Of a stretch of 64,000 nt of DNA, positions 1-12,140 are shown piece by piece. The DNA lies in contig NC_090166.1 of assembly GCF_017916325.1 (NCBI RefSeq), forward strand, positions 293,001 to 357,000, written 5' to 3'. How positions within the stretch are numbered: position 1 is the stretch's first letter; every line of letters starts with the position of its first letter. The position numbers were made by a program, and so were the translations under genes. The notes under the pieces are model-generated. The model was not told the DNA's origin. It did no database searches and saw nothing but the letters and a program-made list of their open reading frames with translations. The stretch comes from Leishmania martiniquensis. Lineage: Eukaryota; Euglenozoa; Kinetoplastea; Trypanosomatida; Trypanosomatidae.

Positions 1-3000
1 CGACGTGCGCACACGAGCGGCCATAGCTCACCCGCCTCTCTCTCGGGAATGCGGGCGAGCTCAAGGAGGCAGCGGGCCACCCTCAGGAAAACGCTCCCCG
101 AGGCCGTGCAGTCTGTGTGTCCGCCGTGCCTGAACGCTCGTGCGCGCAGCGGTCCCGATTTTTCGCATCCCTCAGCATATCTCGGTACCACGTCACTGTC
201 TGAAGATAGGGAGAGAGGCTCGCTGCCATCCTGCTCTCTTGCGGCCGATATCAACGGGGACGTGGCTGCGCGGCCGGCCCGCAGTGTCTGCCTCAGCTAG
301 CGAGAGGCTCCTATGCGTCTGTGAAAGCAGAGGAATCCTGCCCTCTCCGCCGCCCGCACGCCCTTGACAGTGCTATGTTGGCATGGAGAAAGGAATCTGT
401 GAACAGACGTGTGTTTGCACAGAAGGACACTATATTCTGTGCGGTAGAAGCCGTACGCGTGCAGTGAAAGGACAGCCGCAGACTCCCGGAGAGGGCGGGA
501 AGCACATCAGCGCTGGTGTCGTACACTCACTGGCGTGACTAGGCAGTCCAATTATTTTATGAAGTAGAGCACGCTTGTGGACTCGAGCGCTTCGCCGCCG
601 TCGCAGAGTACATCGAATACAACGCCGGCTCGGAGGCTCTTATGTATATATATATATATACCTACTGGGGGAAGCAGGGAGAGGAGGGACGGGGGTGACA
701 CAGCGCTGATAGTGTCACTGGCTTTAGCACTATCCCTGCGCCCCACGTTGCTGCGGCAGGTATCCAACAGTGTGGAATGGTTGCCGTGCGCAGTAGGCAC
801 CAACAAAGGCTTTTGGCCGCCCTGTCGGCTCAACAGTCATGCTCTTCGTGATGGGGAACGGCTGCACCCGTGTGCGCTTCTTCTCCGCGTGTTGCGCCGT
901 ACACTACGCCTCGGGGAAAGGGATGTGCTCCTAGCGTCCGAGACGGCAGACGAGCTCGCTGAGCCACGCAGTGGGCGACGGCGTCTCTGACACGGCCCAT
1001 TTCAAAATCGTGCCAGCTCAGTTCTTGCACTGCAGTACATAAGGTCGAAAGCCCACCGGAAATAACAGCTGCACGCCGAGGGCTTGCAACGCGAGTATGC
1101 GTCCCCCAATGCGACGCGTTACTTCCTCATGCCCCGCAGCAGGGCTGGTGTTACGCGCCAGAAGGTGAGAGGGCCAGGAGGCGAGCAGCAGCTCCGCGTG
1201 CGCTGCTGCGTCTCCGGTCATCAAGTTTCCCTTGCAGTATTCCGGGCACCAGCCCTATCGCTCCATACGCAGCGAAGTCGCTGCAGGTAAGGAGGTAGCA
1301 TTCTCTTGACGGCATGCCGACGTATATAACGGGATGACGCCGCATCGCTGCATCTCCAGACCTCATGGCTGCCTGGTTTGCGACGCGTGGCCTCAGCGGG
1401 GCAAAGGGGAGGGGGGCGGGGACCACGCCACCTGATAGTCGTCGCTAGAAGACCACTGACTTTCCTTTTTCTGGAGAGTCCGCAGATAGCTCGCCAGAAA
1501 AAGTCACGCTGAGGCGTGCACGACCACAGCGCACGAAGGGGTCGTGTGCAAGCGGAGTCTCGGGAGGAGAGAGGAACAATGCTCACACATTCCTACCGAA
1601 GCTGCCGAGTCTTTGCGACAGCAGCGTCAACAGACATGCACGGCCTCTCCACGTCACACACGTACAGCAGCGCCCCGGCCTGAGTGCGGAGTGCCAAAGG
1701 CAGATGCCGCGCAGCAGCGCTGTGGGGTGGAGGGGCCGTCGATTGGGGTCCTTTAAGGGGTCTCGGTTGCCTGCGCGCTGTGGGGTGCCCACTAGAGCTG
1801 CGGCCGCCTTGACGTGAGAGTGCTGAGAGGCCTTCCTGCAGTTTTCTGGCGCTTTCCCACCGCGTCGCGGCCACGAAAAGCAGCGTTCATTTCATCAGGG
1901 CAGAGTAGAGAGAGCCGAGAAGCTACCTTCAATGGCCCCCACGCGTTCGAGAGGACGGCCCTCCGCTCGGCTAGTCACGCCGTGGGCTACCCCACTGCCT
2001 TGCGAGGTGTCCTGCGCTACTGGGAGCTGGAGGGATGCCCGGCACCAGAAGCCCGGGGTAGCGATCCACTTACAAGCTTGTGCGCGCCGCAGACGGTGTT
2101 CGGTGACGGTCATGTCGCACACCCGACCGCGCACACTGTGATTAAAAGGGCTCTCATCTCCACTAAATGCTCCAGCGTCGGGTGCTTTGCCGCCCTCCCC
2201 CCTCCCGCACCCCCGCACCTGGAAGCGAATGGCAATGTTCATGGCATGGCACTCCTGTCCGCGGAGAATGCGGGCAGTGTCAGCGCATCAGCAATGAAGG
2301 CGCGGTACAGTTCGAGGGCCGCGGTGAGCACCACACCTGACGAGCCCCCTACGAGGAAGAAGCGAAGCAGGCCTCGGGTCTATCCTTGTGGGACACGCCC
2401 CACCCCAACTCGAGCGTCGCCCACTTCATCCTGAGGAGGCGCGTGCGGGCGCGGCCACCTTCTTGGAAATTGAAGCTCCTCCGGAAATGATGCGCGCCTG
2501 CGTTGAGCCGCTCGTGAGCTGTGATCTGCCGGGTCGAATATCAAAGTGCAGCTCGCTAAACCGGAATTTGCTCCCGTACCTGAGCGGCGCTGAGCTGCTA
2601 TGCGAAGCAGCACGACCAAAGGAGTACACGATGGAGCGTCGTGCGGAGGGGTGGAGGGGGGGTGCAAGCCAGTCAGCAGCGGCCAGAAATGATTCCCAAC
2701 TGCTCGCGCTGCCGCCGCGAGACTCTTTACTCGCTCAACTGTCCCACATAGGTGGTCGGTGTCAAAGGGTGGCACGAGGCAGGAGCATCATGAGGCCGAA
2801 CAGGCCTCCGCAGAGGGCTCACGGTGCCGCTCATTTCACCCAGCAGATAGGCGATGCCCTGCGCTGTCCCCACCCATAAGCGCTCTCTCGCTGTATGGCC
2901 GTGGGTCCGCATACACATAACGACGGCGGATTCCCCACACACACACACACGCATAGACGCACACGTACGCAAACAGAAGTAGAGGGGAACACAACTCTGA

Positions 3001-4064
3001 GTGCGGAGAGGACGCACGCAGGGAAGCTGAGCGGGTTGGATAGAGAAGACGCTCCGAGTGCGACCATTAAACCCCTCAAGAAGCTTTCCGGGCAGACAGC
3101 AGCAGAAAAAAAACGGTCACGTGCGGGTACAGGATTCGCAGAAGAGTGCGCGAGCAAGCATCCCTACATCTCTTCAAGCCAGCACCCAAAAATATAAACC
3201 TCCCATTGGCGCGCTAGGGAGAGGTAGGAGAGGGGAGGCCGGATGAAAGACATGAGGACTACAGCTCAGCGGAAGCCCGTTCACGTGCTTACTACGGAGT
3301 GCCGGGTGGAGTAAGAGCCTTTGCAGAGGTGACGACAAAGAAAAAGTGGACAACGCCCTGGAAGCGGCTGGGTGGGCGGGGGAAAAGTGGATGCAACAGC
3401 GACACACACAGCAGGACGCTTTCCCGCAGCGGGTCACCTCGAGGAGCGCGTGGACTGCGCCGGGGCCACCCTGTTGTCTTGTGCTTTCCGCTTTCCTTTA
3501 CCTCGTGTGTGTGTGTGGGGGGGGGGGAGGGTGAGCAGCTGCGCGTGAGGGCGCGCGCCTCAGCATGGCGAAGGCTGAGCCATGCGCAGTGCGCCCCTCT
3601 CAAGGTAGCGTTCCTTATGCTTCGTGCACGTGGCAGTGCCGCTGCCGCACTCCGTGGCAAACGGCTTCCCTCAACGAACACGCATCGGAGAACGGCGCGG
3701 AAAGAAGAAAAGGGTGGCCTGCCTGAGGGTACAGGGCCCTGCACACGTACTCACTCCACCCACATGTAAAATGAAAGGTAGGGAAAGAGCCGTGCGGTGA
3801 GTTCGCCGTGAGGTTGTCTCCCAAATGCTCCCTCATAGAGCACTCAACTCCGTCGTGCAGTGACGTGAAATCACGTGGAGAGCCATCCCCTCCTCGAACA
3901 ACGAGGAAAGAAAAGAGGCAAACGAGCGAAGAGGGGGAGAGAGAGACGCGTCAGATTCACACGCCAGCACGGCCATCAGCCGCCACCAAGAGGGTATACA
4001 GGCAGCAATGATAAGCGAAGTCCAACGCAAAAGACTGCCTACCATGCAGCACCACGGCAGGAGA
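1..4064. other. Gene-poor stretch downstream of the first lipase
   Basis: No convincing gene on either strand. The open frames here are short, overlap on all frames and read as Arg/Ser/Pro-rich translations of GC-rich DNA. It holds a TA run at 645-660, a CA run around 2936-2951 and a G run near 3517-3527. On the minus strand it would be the 3' UTR of the lipase at 4065-5000 followed by intergenic DNA. A degenerate retroposon of the SIDER type would fit a stretch this long, but I could not identify one by eye. Confidence 0.55.
645..660. repeat. (TA)n microsatellite
   Basis: Uninterrupted TA dinucleotide run in otherwise GC-rich intergenic DNA. Confidence 0.9.
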
Positions 4065-5000
4065 CTACAGGGGCTGCATGTAGACAATGACATCCCCGCC
4101 TTCCCCATTTACGAAAGTTCTTCCGAAGTAGGAGTAGTGGTCCTGCATGTTCTCTTTCGAGCTGCCCGCGATGCACTCCGGGTCTTCCTTGCCTACGCTG
4201 TCTTCACACACGCGACAGTTTTCGGGGTCGTCATCGGCGCAGTAGACCTCATGCGGAACATGCTGAAAGTCTTCGTTGCCGCCCAGGAACATCTGTGGTA
4301 CAGGATCGTGGCCACTTCTTATCCGAAAATGGGCACCCCGCGAGAGCATCCCGGCAGCCCACTCGGCAAAGCCGCGATTGCCGACGAGAGGCATGCCAAA
4401 GGTGTAGAGCGATACAACGGGCTTTGACACAAAACACACGCGGTTCACGTGTGTCTGCAGGTCGACAGCCGCCAGCTGCGCGAGCGCCGCGCCAAAGGAG
4501 TGGCCCGTTACGAGAATATCATAGCCGGGATTCATCTTCAGGTCACTGACTACTGCAGCGCGGACGGCGCGGCGGAGGCCGAAGTAGCTCGTTTGGAAGC
4601 TCGCGTGCACCTGGCAGTCGGACCCGCAGCCGGATGTGGCATCGTACAAGACAGGGTCCAGGCGCCACACCATAAGCCATTCTGGCCTCGCTGAAGACCC
4701 ACGAAGGGATACCACGACCTGTGCGTTACTGTCGTCCACGCCTACGTAGGCAAGATCATCGCTGTCGCCCTCGCTCCTCAGAACCGCTGTCACCTTGAAC
4801 AGCGGGTTCGCCTCGCAACTGCTCCCGCACCTCCAGCTCGCGATGTCGTCGACATCAGCGTACGTCGCATTCGCGTACTGCAGCGATCGTCTTGCGTCTG
4901 CAGGCGAGTACTCCCCAGGCAGCACTACAGATTGTGCGCCGCCGCACACAAAAAACAGCGCCACCGTGCAGACGAGAAATCTAAAGGAGCAGACCAACAT
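4065..5000 (-). CDS. Secreted class-3 (alpha/beta hydrolase) lipase, paralogue 1
   Basis: A 311-aa protein of the fungal-type class-3 lipase family (PF01764), which hydrolyses acyl esters of glycerolipids. The first ATG in frame is at 5000; a slightly longer frame would need a TTG start. Residues 1-23 form a hydrophobic signal peptide, so secretion or entry into the endomembrane system is expected. The catalytic Ser is in GHSFG (Ser168); the likely Asp is Asp232 in GHDPV and the likely His is His288 in the C-terminal DHYSYFG. Cys pairs at 58/62, 125/129, 254/262/265 and 276 suggest disulfides. A second lipase at 6788-7687 shares layout and triad spacing, so the two arose by duplication. Leishmania is known to secrete a lipase of this family; which paralogue corresponds to it is not decided here. 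Confidence 0.93.
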   Translation of the reverse strand: MLVCSFRFLVCTVALFFVCGGAQSVVLPGEYSPADARRSLQYANATYADVDDIASWRCGSSCEANPLFKVTAVLRSEGDSDDLAYVGVDDSNAQVVVSLRGSSARPEWLMVWRLDPVLYDATSGCGSDCQVHASFQTSYFGLRRAVRAAVVSDLKMNPGYDILVTGHSFGAALAQLAAVDLQTHVNRVCFVSKPVVSLYTFGMPLVGNRGFAEWAAGMLSRGAHFRIRSGHDPVPQMFLGGNEDFQHVPHEVYCADDDPENCRVCEDSVGKEDPECIAGSSKENMQDHYSYFGRTFVNGEGGDVIVYMQPL

Positions 5001-6787
5001 GCTTCTCAGCAAAACAAAAACGCACGCAGCTGCACTCGTAGGGCGCTCATGCTATCGCGCTCGCTGTGAATGGAGATGGGCAACCGGTGGAGAGCAGCTG
5101 ACAGGCTCCGCAGAGAAGAACATAAACACAAGAGACGAGGGCAAGGGCGAGAAAGGGGTATCCACCCGGGTCGAAGGTCAGGAGACCTGACATCGTCATC
5201 AGATAGGAGACAGGCAGCGTCAGTACGGAGCGTCATTATCATCGGGCCACACACACGCACACACGCCTTCTGCGTTGCAGTTGGTCAACAGTCCCGAGGG
5301 TCGCGCACATACAGAAGCAGCCCCCGGAAGAGGAGCTGAGACAAACAAAAAAAAAATTACGCCCCGTAAGGTAGCGGAGAGGCAAAAGCGCGGCGTGTGC
5401 TGCGCCCTCTCCACCCACTTCGGCTCACGTCCTCCGCGTGAGCACAATCCCACTCTGAGGCCGATGTCGGCTCTCTCTCTGTGTTTCACCACGAAGCGTC
5501 TACCGAGCACGCTAGGAACATATCATATAAATATATACATCCGCTTAGCCACGCGGCAAACGAAGAAAAGAGGGAGAGAGGCTGAGAAACGACGTAAGAG
5601 TGCGAACGCGACCGACATCGGCTGACGATCACCTCGAAGGTCAGGAGGTGTCACGAGAGAAAACTGTGCGCGGCAGACTAAACACATAGGCGCACATTCG
5701 CATCTGCGCTGAAGAGAAAGCATAGAAAAGGGGAAAAAAGGGAAAAAAGGGAAAAAAGGGAAGCCGACACCGCGAGGAGGTGGGGGCCGTCGGTGAGCAG
5801 CAGCACCAGCGAGGCACACTTCGCGCATGCTGCTCGCCTCGCGCGACGACCACAGAGACGGACCCCCATCAACCCCACAATGGGTCCTTCCGCGCCACTG
5901 TCACTCTTGACGCGACAGCGCTGGCGGGCAGCTCTCCTAGCACCCCCCCTTGTGGGTGGGCAGTAACGTAGAAGAAGACATGGACCCATCGCCAGTGCAC
6001 AACGAGCCTCACGGCACAGGCGACCCGCGCAGGGAGGAAATTAAAAACAAATAGGTGGCAGAGAAAAATACGCGAGCGAAGTGCGCGGCAGAAATAGAGA
6101 GAGAAAGAGAGGAGAGCGGCACCACGGCGCTGTGCGAGCATGGCACTCAGCTGCGAGGAGGCAAACTGACGACAGCGGACACCGCCTCGCACGCGTGTGA
6201 TCGCCGACTTCTCCGCTCAAAGAAAATAAGGAAAGCGAAAGAGCTCCTCCAGCGGCGGGCCGAGTCGGGGCGCGTCGACTGAGCTTCCGGCGTCCACACA
6301 CTTGCGATGCGACCCGGGCCGGCGGCAGCTGTGCCGAAAGAGCAGAGCAGATGACAGGCTCCACACTTGACCGCACGGAGAGAGCACACAAAGGAACGGT
6401 CGAACAATCGATCTGCGACGCAGAAGAAGAGAGGATGCGGTGCATAGGAAGAGGAAGAGGCGCAGGCAGATCGTGCGATGAAAAAGGCGGCCAAAAAGCG
6501 AAGGTGCTCTGCCCCCTCCCCCCCCTCACCCCCCGGGGGGGAGATGAGCGGTTCTGCACAACCGCGGCATCCTCTGGTCGGCAACAGAGGAAAACAAAAC
6601 ATGAAACCACACAGGAGAGAGCGCTGCTGCAGTCACCCATGTCCATCCGCACGTGGAGGAGGGAGTCTGTGAGGCCGCGGTTCGGCGAGGGAGACTTCGC
6701 CACGTGTGCGTGCGCAGATCAGGGGCCACCGACTCAGCACCCCTCCACCCTTTAGGCCGCGGCCCTAGGAGGAGAGAAGGCAACGCC
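5001..6787. other. Intergenic region between the two lipase genes
   Basis: No gene seen. On the minus strand it is rich in T/C tracts. Just above the lipase ATG the minus strand reads TTTTTGTTTTGCTGAG, a plausible pyrimidine tract plus AG acceptor about 4 nt from the ATG. It also contains the GGGAAAAAA repeat at 5731-5763. Confidence 0.6.
5731..5763. repeat. 9-bp minisatellite, GGGAAAAAA x3
   Basis: Three perfect tandem copies of GGGAAAAAA followed by GGGAA. On the minus (transcribed) strand this is an unbroken 30-nt pyrimidine tract, so it may act in trans-splicing or polyadenylation between the lipase genes. Confidence 0.9.
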
Positions 6788-7687
6788 TCATTTGCACCCG
6801 CTGGTCTCGCCCATATAGTACAGGTGATCATCTGGCCAGAGCGAGAGCATTCCAAGGCTGCACTTGGAATCCTCCCGGCCTGGGGAGTCGTTGCACTTCA
6901 CAGCGCTGCTGTTCGAGCGCGTGCGGAAGAACACCTCGGAGGTGGTGTGCGCGTAGCCACACAGGAGCGCGGGAACGCGCACCACCGGGTCGAGCCCGTG
7001 GGTGATGCGGTACTTAGCGCCGTTCGCTAGCAGGGCATCCACCCACTTTGCAAAGGCAGCGTTGCCCACTCGTGGCGCGCCAAAGGTGTACAGAGACACC
7101 GGCTTGCAGGCAGAGGAGCATTTGAGACGGTTGAGGTGCTCCTGCAGGTCGGCGGCGGCCAGAACCGCCATGGCCCCACCAAGCGAGTGCCCCGTGACAA
7201 GGATCTCGTACGTGGGGTGGTCTTGGATTAGCCTCAGCACATTATCTCGGGTCTGTTGGCGAAGAGACTTGTAAGAATCGTAGAAACCGGCATGCACTTT
7301 GCACCTCTTGCCGCATGTCGAGCTCTTGTCATAGTTTTTTTGCAGCAGATTCAAGTCCGCCAAGAAATTCTGGACATTGTTGGTGCCACGGTAGGCGACC
7401 ACGATTTGCCCCTTCACGTGATCCGCGCCGACGAAGCCGAAGGTGCCCGGTAGGAAGTTGCTCATCACAGCTTTCATCTCAATGGCGCCCACGCTGCTGC
7501 ACGCAGGGCCGCATTTCCATGAACGAACGTCGCTGCTTTTGCAGTAGGTCGCACGGGAGAAGAAGTGGGCTCGCCATGCCTCAGCGTAGCTGAAGGGCCT
7601 CCGCGCCACGACCACTGACGCGAGCAGCACACAGAGCACCACGCAAGCAACGCAGAGACTGCGGAGTGCTGGTCGGAGGCCGTGCAT
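6788..7687 (-). CDS. Secreted class-3 lipase, paralogue 2
   Basis: A 299-aa class-3 lipase (PF01764). The first in-frame ATG is at 7687 and opens directly into a signal peptide (hydrophobic residues about 10-28, ending ASVVVA). The frame stays open upstream to 7804 only with non-ATG starts. Catalytic Ser168 lies in the canonical GHSLGG, the likely Asp is Asp233 in HGLDPV and His288 is in DDHLYYMG. The strand before it carries the family's YRG(T/S) segment (residues 99-102, oxyanion region). Cys50/59/63, 125/129, 190/194 and 265/276 suggest a disulfide-bonded extracellular enzyme. Compared with paralogue 1 the nucleophile elbow is the more typical GHSLGG and the C-terminal extension is shorter. 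It is probably a secreted or lysosomal lipase; the substrate is unknown. Confidence 0.94.
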   Translation of the reverse strand: MHGLRPALRSLCVACVVLCVLLASVVVARRPFSYAEAWRAHFFSRATYCKSSDVRSWKCGPACSSVGAIEMKAVMSNFLPGTFGFVGADHVKGQIVVAYRGTNNVQNFLADLNLLQKNYDKSSTCGKRCKVHAGFYDSYKSLRQQTRDNVLRLIQDHPTYEILVTGHSLGGAMAVLAAADLQEHLNRLKCSSACKPVSLYTFGAPRVGNAAFAKWVDALLANGAKYRITHGLDPVVRVPALLCGYAHTTSEVFFRTRSNSSAVKCNDSPGREDSKCSLGMLSLWPDDHLYYMGETSGCK

Positions 7688-10600
7688 CAGGCCGAGTGCG
7701 AAAGGGCGGCAAAGGGAGAGTACGCGTGGACCTCTGTGCAAGGGCGCCTGACCGTGCGTGCGACGCCCGAAAGAGAAGGCGGTGGTGTGAGTGGAGGGCT
7801 CCAAATGGGTTATCTATTGGGAGTGCCCGTGTGTTGTGCCACAGGAGGAGGTGGGGCGAGGGTGGTCTCACCGAGGTACAGACAAGACCGAGAGAGTGTC
7901 GAGCGCACAGGCAGGATAGACTTTAGCGCAGGGAATCCTAAAGACTCATCAGCCGAAGGGCGCATGAAGGCATGGCTGCCGCCACGTCTCCCTGACTCGT
8001 GCGGGGTCCTTACGCCAATGACGCAGCCTCCGCCTCCCACCCCCACCCCCAACGGGCAAGGAAGGGATGACGGAGGTGAGAGGCTTGCTCTCCCCCATCC
8101 CGTATGCATGGAGGGAGGGAGAGAGAGCAGACTCAGCGACTACGCAGGATCGCACACAAAGCCGTCGAGTTCCTTTTTACCAGAAAAAGGACAACGAGGC
8201 TTCAGGGGACGCGAGAGACAGAGACGGATGGAGAGGATGGGGGGCCTACACGGCGCTCGTGGGCGAGCAGAAATCACTAGGCGACAGATGGGGAGCACAC
8301 GGGCACCAATACGGTCGCACCAGCTGCCACATGTTCTGTCGTCACTGTTTGCCTTTGCCCTTTTCTCAGCAACCGGACGGCGACGCACCTTTGCGCTTCT
8401 TCGCCGTCTTTTCCTCTCGCCCTCGGCAAAGCGCAGAGAACCGACGCGAAGAGAAAGACAACAACGCTTGACTCGCCAGCGCCGATAGCGTTGCAGAGAT
8501 CAGCGCCGAGTGTGGAGGGATGCCTCCTCGGGGAAAGGGGGGGCCTCGCGCAACAAAAACAATTAAAATGAAGCGAAGCAGAGAAATAGGGAAGGAAAGC
8601 GCATTCGCTCCACGTGACCACAGAAAAGGGAGAGGGCGGGGAGGGGAGGGGAGTCTGTTATGCGGTGTGAGATGCAGGAAGCGATGACGTGTGTGTGTGT
8701 GTGTGTGCCGCGGAAGGCGCAGGCACTGGCCGGTGCTGTTGTCCACAGGACGCAGAGGGGAAAAAAGAGATGAGGGGACGGAGCACTGTGTGGCACGTCA
8801 CAATAGCACTCCTTCGAAGCATCGAAGGAGCGACGGCACATGCTGTTCGAGCAGAAGTTCACACGTGAGCGTCCTTTCGACAGCTGAGAAACCCTTTCTT
8901 TCCACTCCTCTGCCCTCTCCTCCCGGGGCGCAGAAAGGATTGGCGTAAGTGCCTCATGGGAATGAGCTCGGTGGCGTCAGGCGCACCCTTTTACTGCACA
9001 CGGATAGCGCCACAACATCTACGGCTGCCGCTCAAGCGGCATGCGCGTCTTTCTTCGTAATTTAATCCCACGCAGCCATCTGCTGCGCTGCATAGGCCGA
9101 AGCAGGCTATGCCGCAGCTTTGTCACACAGGCCGATCCTGCCTCACGGCGCGATTAACCGGTTAGACACGCATGACAGCAATGCATCTCACCTGTAACCT
9201 GGTCACGTCCCCTGCTTCAAGCGCTGCCCGTGTCTTTTTTGAAGTTAACAAGGTGATGCCCTGTATTCCGGAGAAATCGGGCCCACCAGCCACCTTTCGG
9301 CAGCTAGTGCTCATTGAGGCGCGCCAGCGTCACGGCTCCTACTCCGCTCATCATGTGAGTGGCGCAGGTGTGCTCATGGCCGCCTGTCTCGTCTGACGCA
9401 GCGACCATCAGGGCCTCGCCAGCGACTGGAGTGCACGATCGCTCTGAAGTTGTCAAGTCCTAGGCACTTCATGCAGTCAGCATCCACAGCAACTGCTTCA
9501 CTTCTCCGGTCACCGAGGAGGGGGGGCGCAGGGGCCGCGACGACCCGAACGGACGGCAAACAGCAGAGAGTAGTTGAGGAGAGAAGGCACGGCGTGCGCA
9601 ACTCACCACCAGGGCGCTCAGCCCCTCACAACGACGCGTCGTGATGGACACGCAAGAGCTGCAGCTGTACAACACCCACGTGCCACAGCAACACAAGGGG
9701 ACAGTGCAGAACTGCAGTCGCTTACGTCGAGGGAAACCAGCACGCCGATACAGGCGATCGGACGGGCGACTCCTGCAGAGCGCTCGGGTGCGGTGAATGC
9801 CGCCGCCCCATCATCTGGACATCCGTGCTGCGTAGGATGAGCCAACAGCGGTCCTGCTGTCGACTGTTAGGGGCGAAACACTTGGGGTCACAGCTTGGCG
9901 TGCGGCGAGCATTCTTGGGAGGTCAATCAGCTCCAATAAACGAAAGGAACGTTAGGGGTCGTCCTGTGATAGCCGCGATCGTCCCTGTGCCGGCGCCTGC
10001 TCGGCATGGTGCCGCGGGTACGCTACGGCTGCGATGACCAGCTTCACTGACGAGATGTGCCGCATCGGCGGATACTCTGCACTAATGTCAGCGTAGGTAC
10101 GGACAGCCCTGCGGTCGCCCTGGAACAATCTGGCGGTTCCGTTGCCGGCAACGTGCAGCCCCTGTCGTACTGAGCCTGCGCGGTGTGGGGAGACGGAAGC
10201 GCACATAAGCAGCCGCGACGCAGCGGTGATGGCTGTAGACGCGAGAGGGAGAGAGCGTTGTGGTAGCAGTGCGCGTGACAACTGCTCAACACAACTGCAG
10301 AAGAAGAGCGCAGAGAGGGAGCTGGGCGGCGATCAGCAGGTGCGGGAAAGCATTGGTGACCGTGAAGCGTATTGGTGCCGGTGGCCACTCCACGTTGTTC
10401 ACGCAAGCGCTTACGCGGTGATTTGTGGAAGCGTCTCATGCGCAGAGGCGGATGCGGCACTGCACGCGCCCTTTGCTAAACCGTAGCGCCTCCTGTAGCA
10501 ATCATAAGTACTGGAAGATCGACGCTGTGGGGCTTAGCGAGCGGCCCCTTGGCTTTCACTCATCTTTGTGCTTCGAGGGAGACGTCAGGAAGGGTGGGGG

Positions 10601-10958
10601 GGGGGGGGCAAAAAAAAACTGCGGTTCGCGTAGCACAGTACGAAGGGGGAAAAGGGCTCGAAGCCTTCGAGCAATGAGCCACGGGATGGCGTATGCAGGA
10701 CAACTACAGCACCCCATCCCACACGATCCTATAGCTTTCAGTGCGAGCGGGGCCGTCTTGAAGGAGCACTCGCCCCCCTTCCATCACTCTCAGGCGAAAG
10801 GAGGACACGTGCTTTCAAGAAATGAGCAGCGTGGCATAGCAGAAACAGCGCAGGTGTGATGGACAGAGACTCGCGTCCAACTGGCGAGGCTGCCGAGAGG
10901 AGTGCCCGGACAGCTCCGTGGAAGGATTTCTTTCTTTTGCCCACAGACAACGCGCCAT
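7688..10958. other. Gene-poor region upstream of lipase paralogue 2
   Basis: About 3.3 kb without a recognisable gene. Short frames exist on both strands (for example minus 9952-10281) but none shows a domain or convincing composition. There is a GT run at 8689-8707 and a G12/A8 tract near 10587-10618. The part from about 8950 to 10500 lacks simple repeats and has more even composition, as decayed dispersed repeats often do; I could not assign it to a family. Confidence 0.5.
8689..8707. repeat. (GT)n microsatellite
   Basis: Perfect GT dinucleotide run in intergenic DNA. Confidence 0.9.
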
Positions 10959-11354
10959 TTACAGCGCCCCGCACCCAATCCGGCCGTATGGGCAGTCGTA
11001 GCGGCTGCGGTGGGTGCGCCGGCACCGGCGGCAGTAGTAGCTTCCACAGCCACCGCCGTCACTGTGCACAACGATGGTCTGAGGCGGAGGTGGTGGTGGT
11101 GCGGGCTGCTGAACCAAAATTACCTGCGGCTGCATCGGTGGGGGAGGCGGTCCGTAGGGGCCTACATAAGCATTTGGGACACCGTACGGCTGCGGGGGCA
11201 TGTCGTATGACGGAGGCGGGGGCAGAGGCGGAGGCGCGCCGTAGGGGCCTGCAGCGGGTGCACCATACTGCGGGTTGGGATACTGCGCAGGAGATGGCGG
11301 ATACGGGTTGTACTCTATCGGCGGCCCCCCAAGCGGCGGTGGTGGGTACGACAT
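10959..11354 (-). CDS. Short proline/tyrosine-rich protein with a Cys-rich tail
   Basis: A 131-aa protein starting at the ATG at 11354; the frame continues upstream without an ATG and with unlikely composition. Residues 1-95 are low complexity, Pro/Tyr/Gly-rich with repeated PYG, PPPP and QYG motifs, probably disordered. The last 30 residues are basic and hold five Cys (103, 108, 111, 121, 128) spaced C-x4-C-x2-C-x9-C-x6-C, which might bind a metal. No signal peptide or membrane span. It lies next to another Pro/Tyr-rich gene at 12141-12587, possibly an old duplicate. Pro-rich segments of this kind bind SH3/WW-type or profilin-type partners in other proteins; nothing here proves a role. Real-gene status rests on strand, start and clean composition. 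Confidence 0.6.
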   Translation of the reverse strand: MSYPPPPLGGPPIEYNPYPPSPAQYPNPQYGAPAAGPYGAPPPLPPPPSYDMPPQPYGVPNAYVGPYGPPPPPMQPQVILVQQPAPPPPPPQTIVVHSDGGGCGSYYCRRCRRTHRSRYDCPYGRIGCGAL

Positions 11355-12140
11355 GAAAAACTTTGAAGAGAGCGCCACGGGAGAGCAGAGACGATTCCTC
11401 GACTGTTCGATGAGAGCGTACGCGCACAAGGCGAATGGACAGATGGAGGAGGAGCAGCAGCAAGGATGATAGCAGCGGATGTGACTGGCAGGAACGAAGG
11501 GCAACACTTTAGGGCCGTCGATATTCCCCCCTCCCCACCACACACACACTGTGATTTGAGTAGATCGTGGAGCATTCGATCGAGAGAGGCGGAAGACGTC
11601 GAGCCGGGAAAAAGAGAGAGAAGGCCCGACGGGTGTGCGCTCCCTCGCTATCCATCGACTGCGCTTAACGTGGGATAACGGGTAGCGGTCCTGCTCTGCC
11701 AGCGGCAGGCATAAGGCCTCGTAGCGGAGGCGCAGGAATAAAGCGATGCATCGGCAACGTCGGCCACGTGGCCGAGTCCCTCACTGGTGCTATCGGCAAA
11801 CGGCCACGCTTCGGTTTACATTCCTTCACCATTCCCGCTGTTTCTGCACAGGACTTGCACTACCACACACCCCTCCCTCGCCCCACTCTGCGATATACAC
11901 ACCTACGCACACCCTACGCGTTCGATATTTCAACTTTAGCCCCCTCGAAATGGCATGCCTTCTCGATAACGTCGACCGGAATATGCCTTGCCCCACCGAG
12001 ACCCGATACACGCGCTCTCTGGAAGGCGCCGGGAGCCTGCAGGCTGCCCCTCGAATAAGAGTGATAGACGCGTTGGGACCGGCGGAGAGGTCTGAGCAGG
12101 CAGTGTACGGGGGCTGCACGACCCTTCAGTGAAAGAAACA
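11355..12140. other. Intergenic region between the two proline-rich genes
   Basis: No gene seen. Short overlapping frames only; presumably the 3' UTR of the gene at 12141 and the splice region of the gene at 10959. Confidence 0.5.

Noticed and set aside
1814..2434. 206-codon plus-strand frame near the left edge
   Set aside because: No recognisable domain and overlapping open frames on the other strand.
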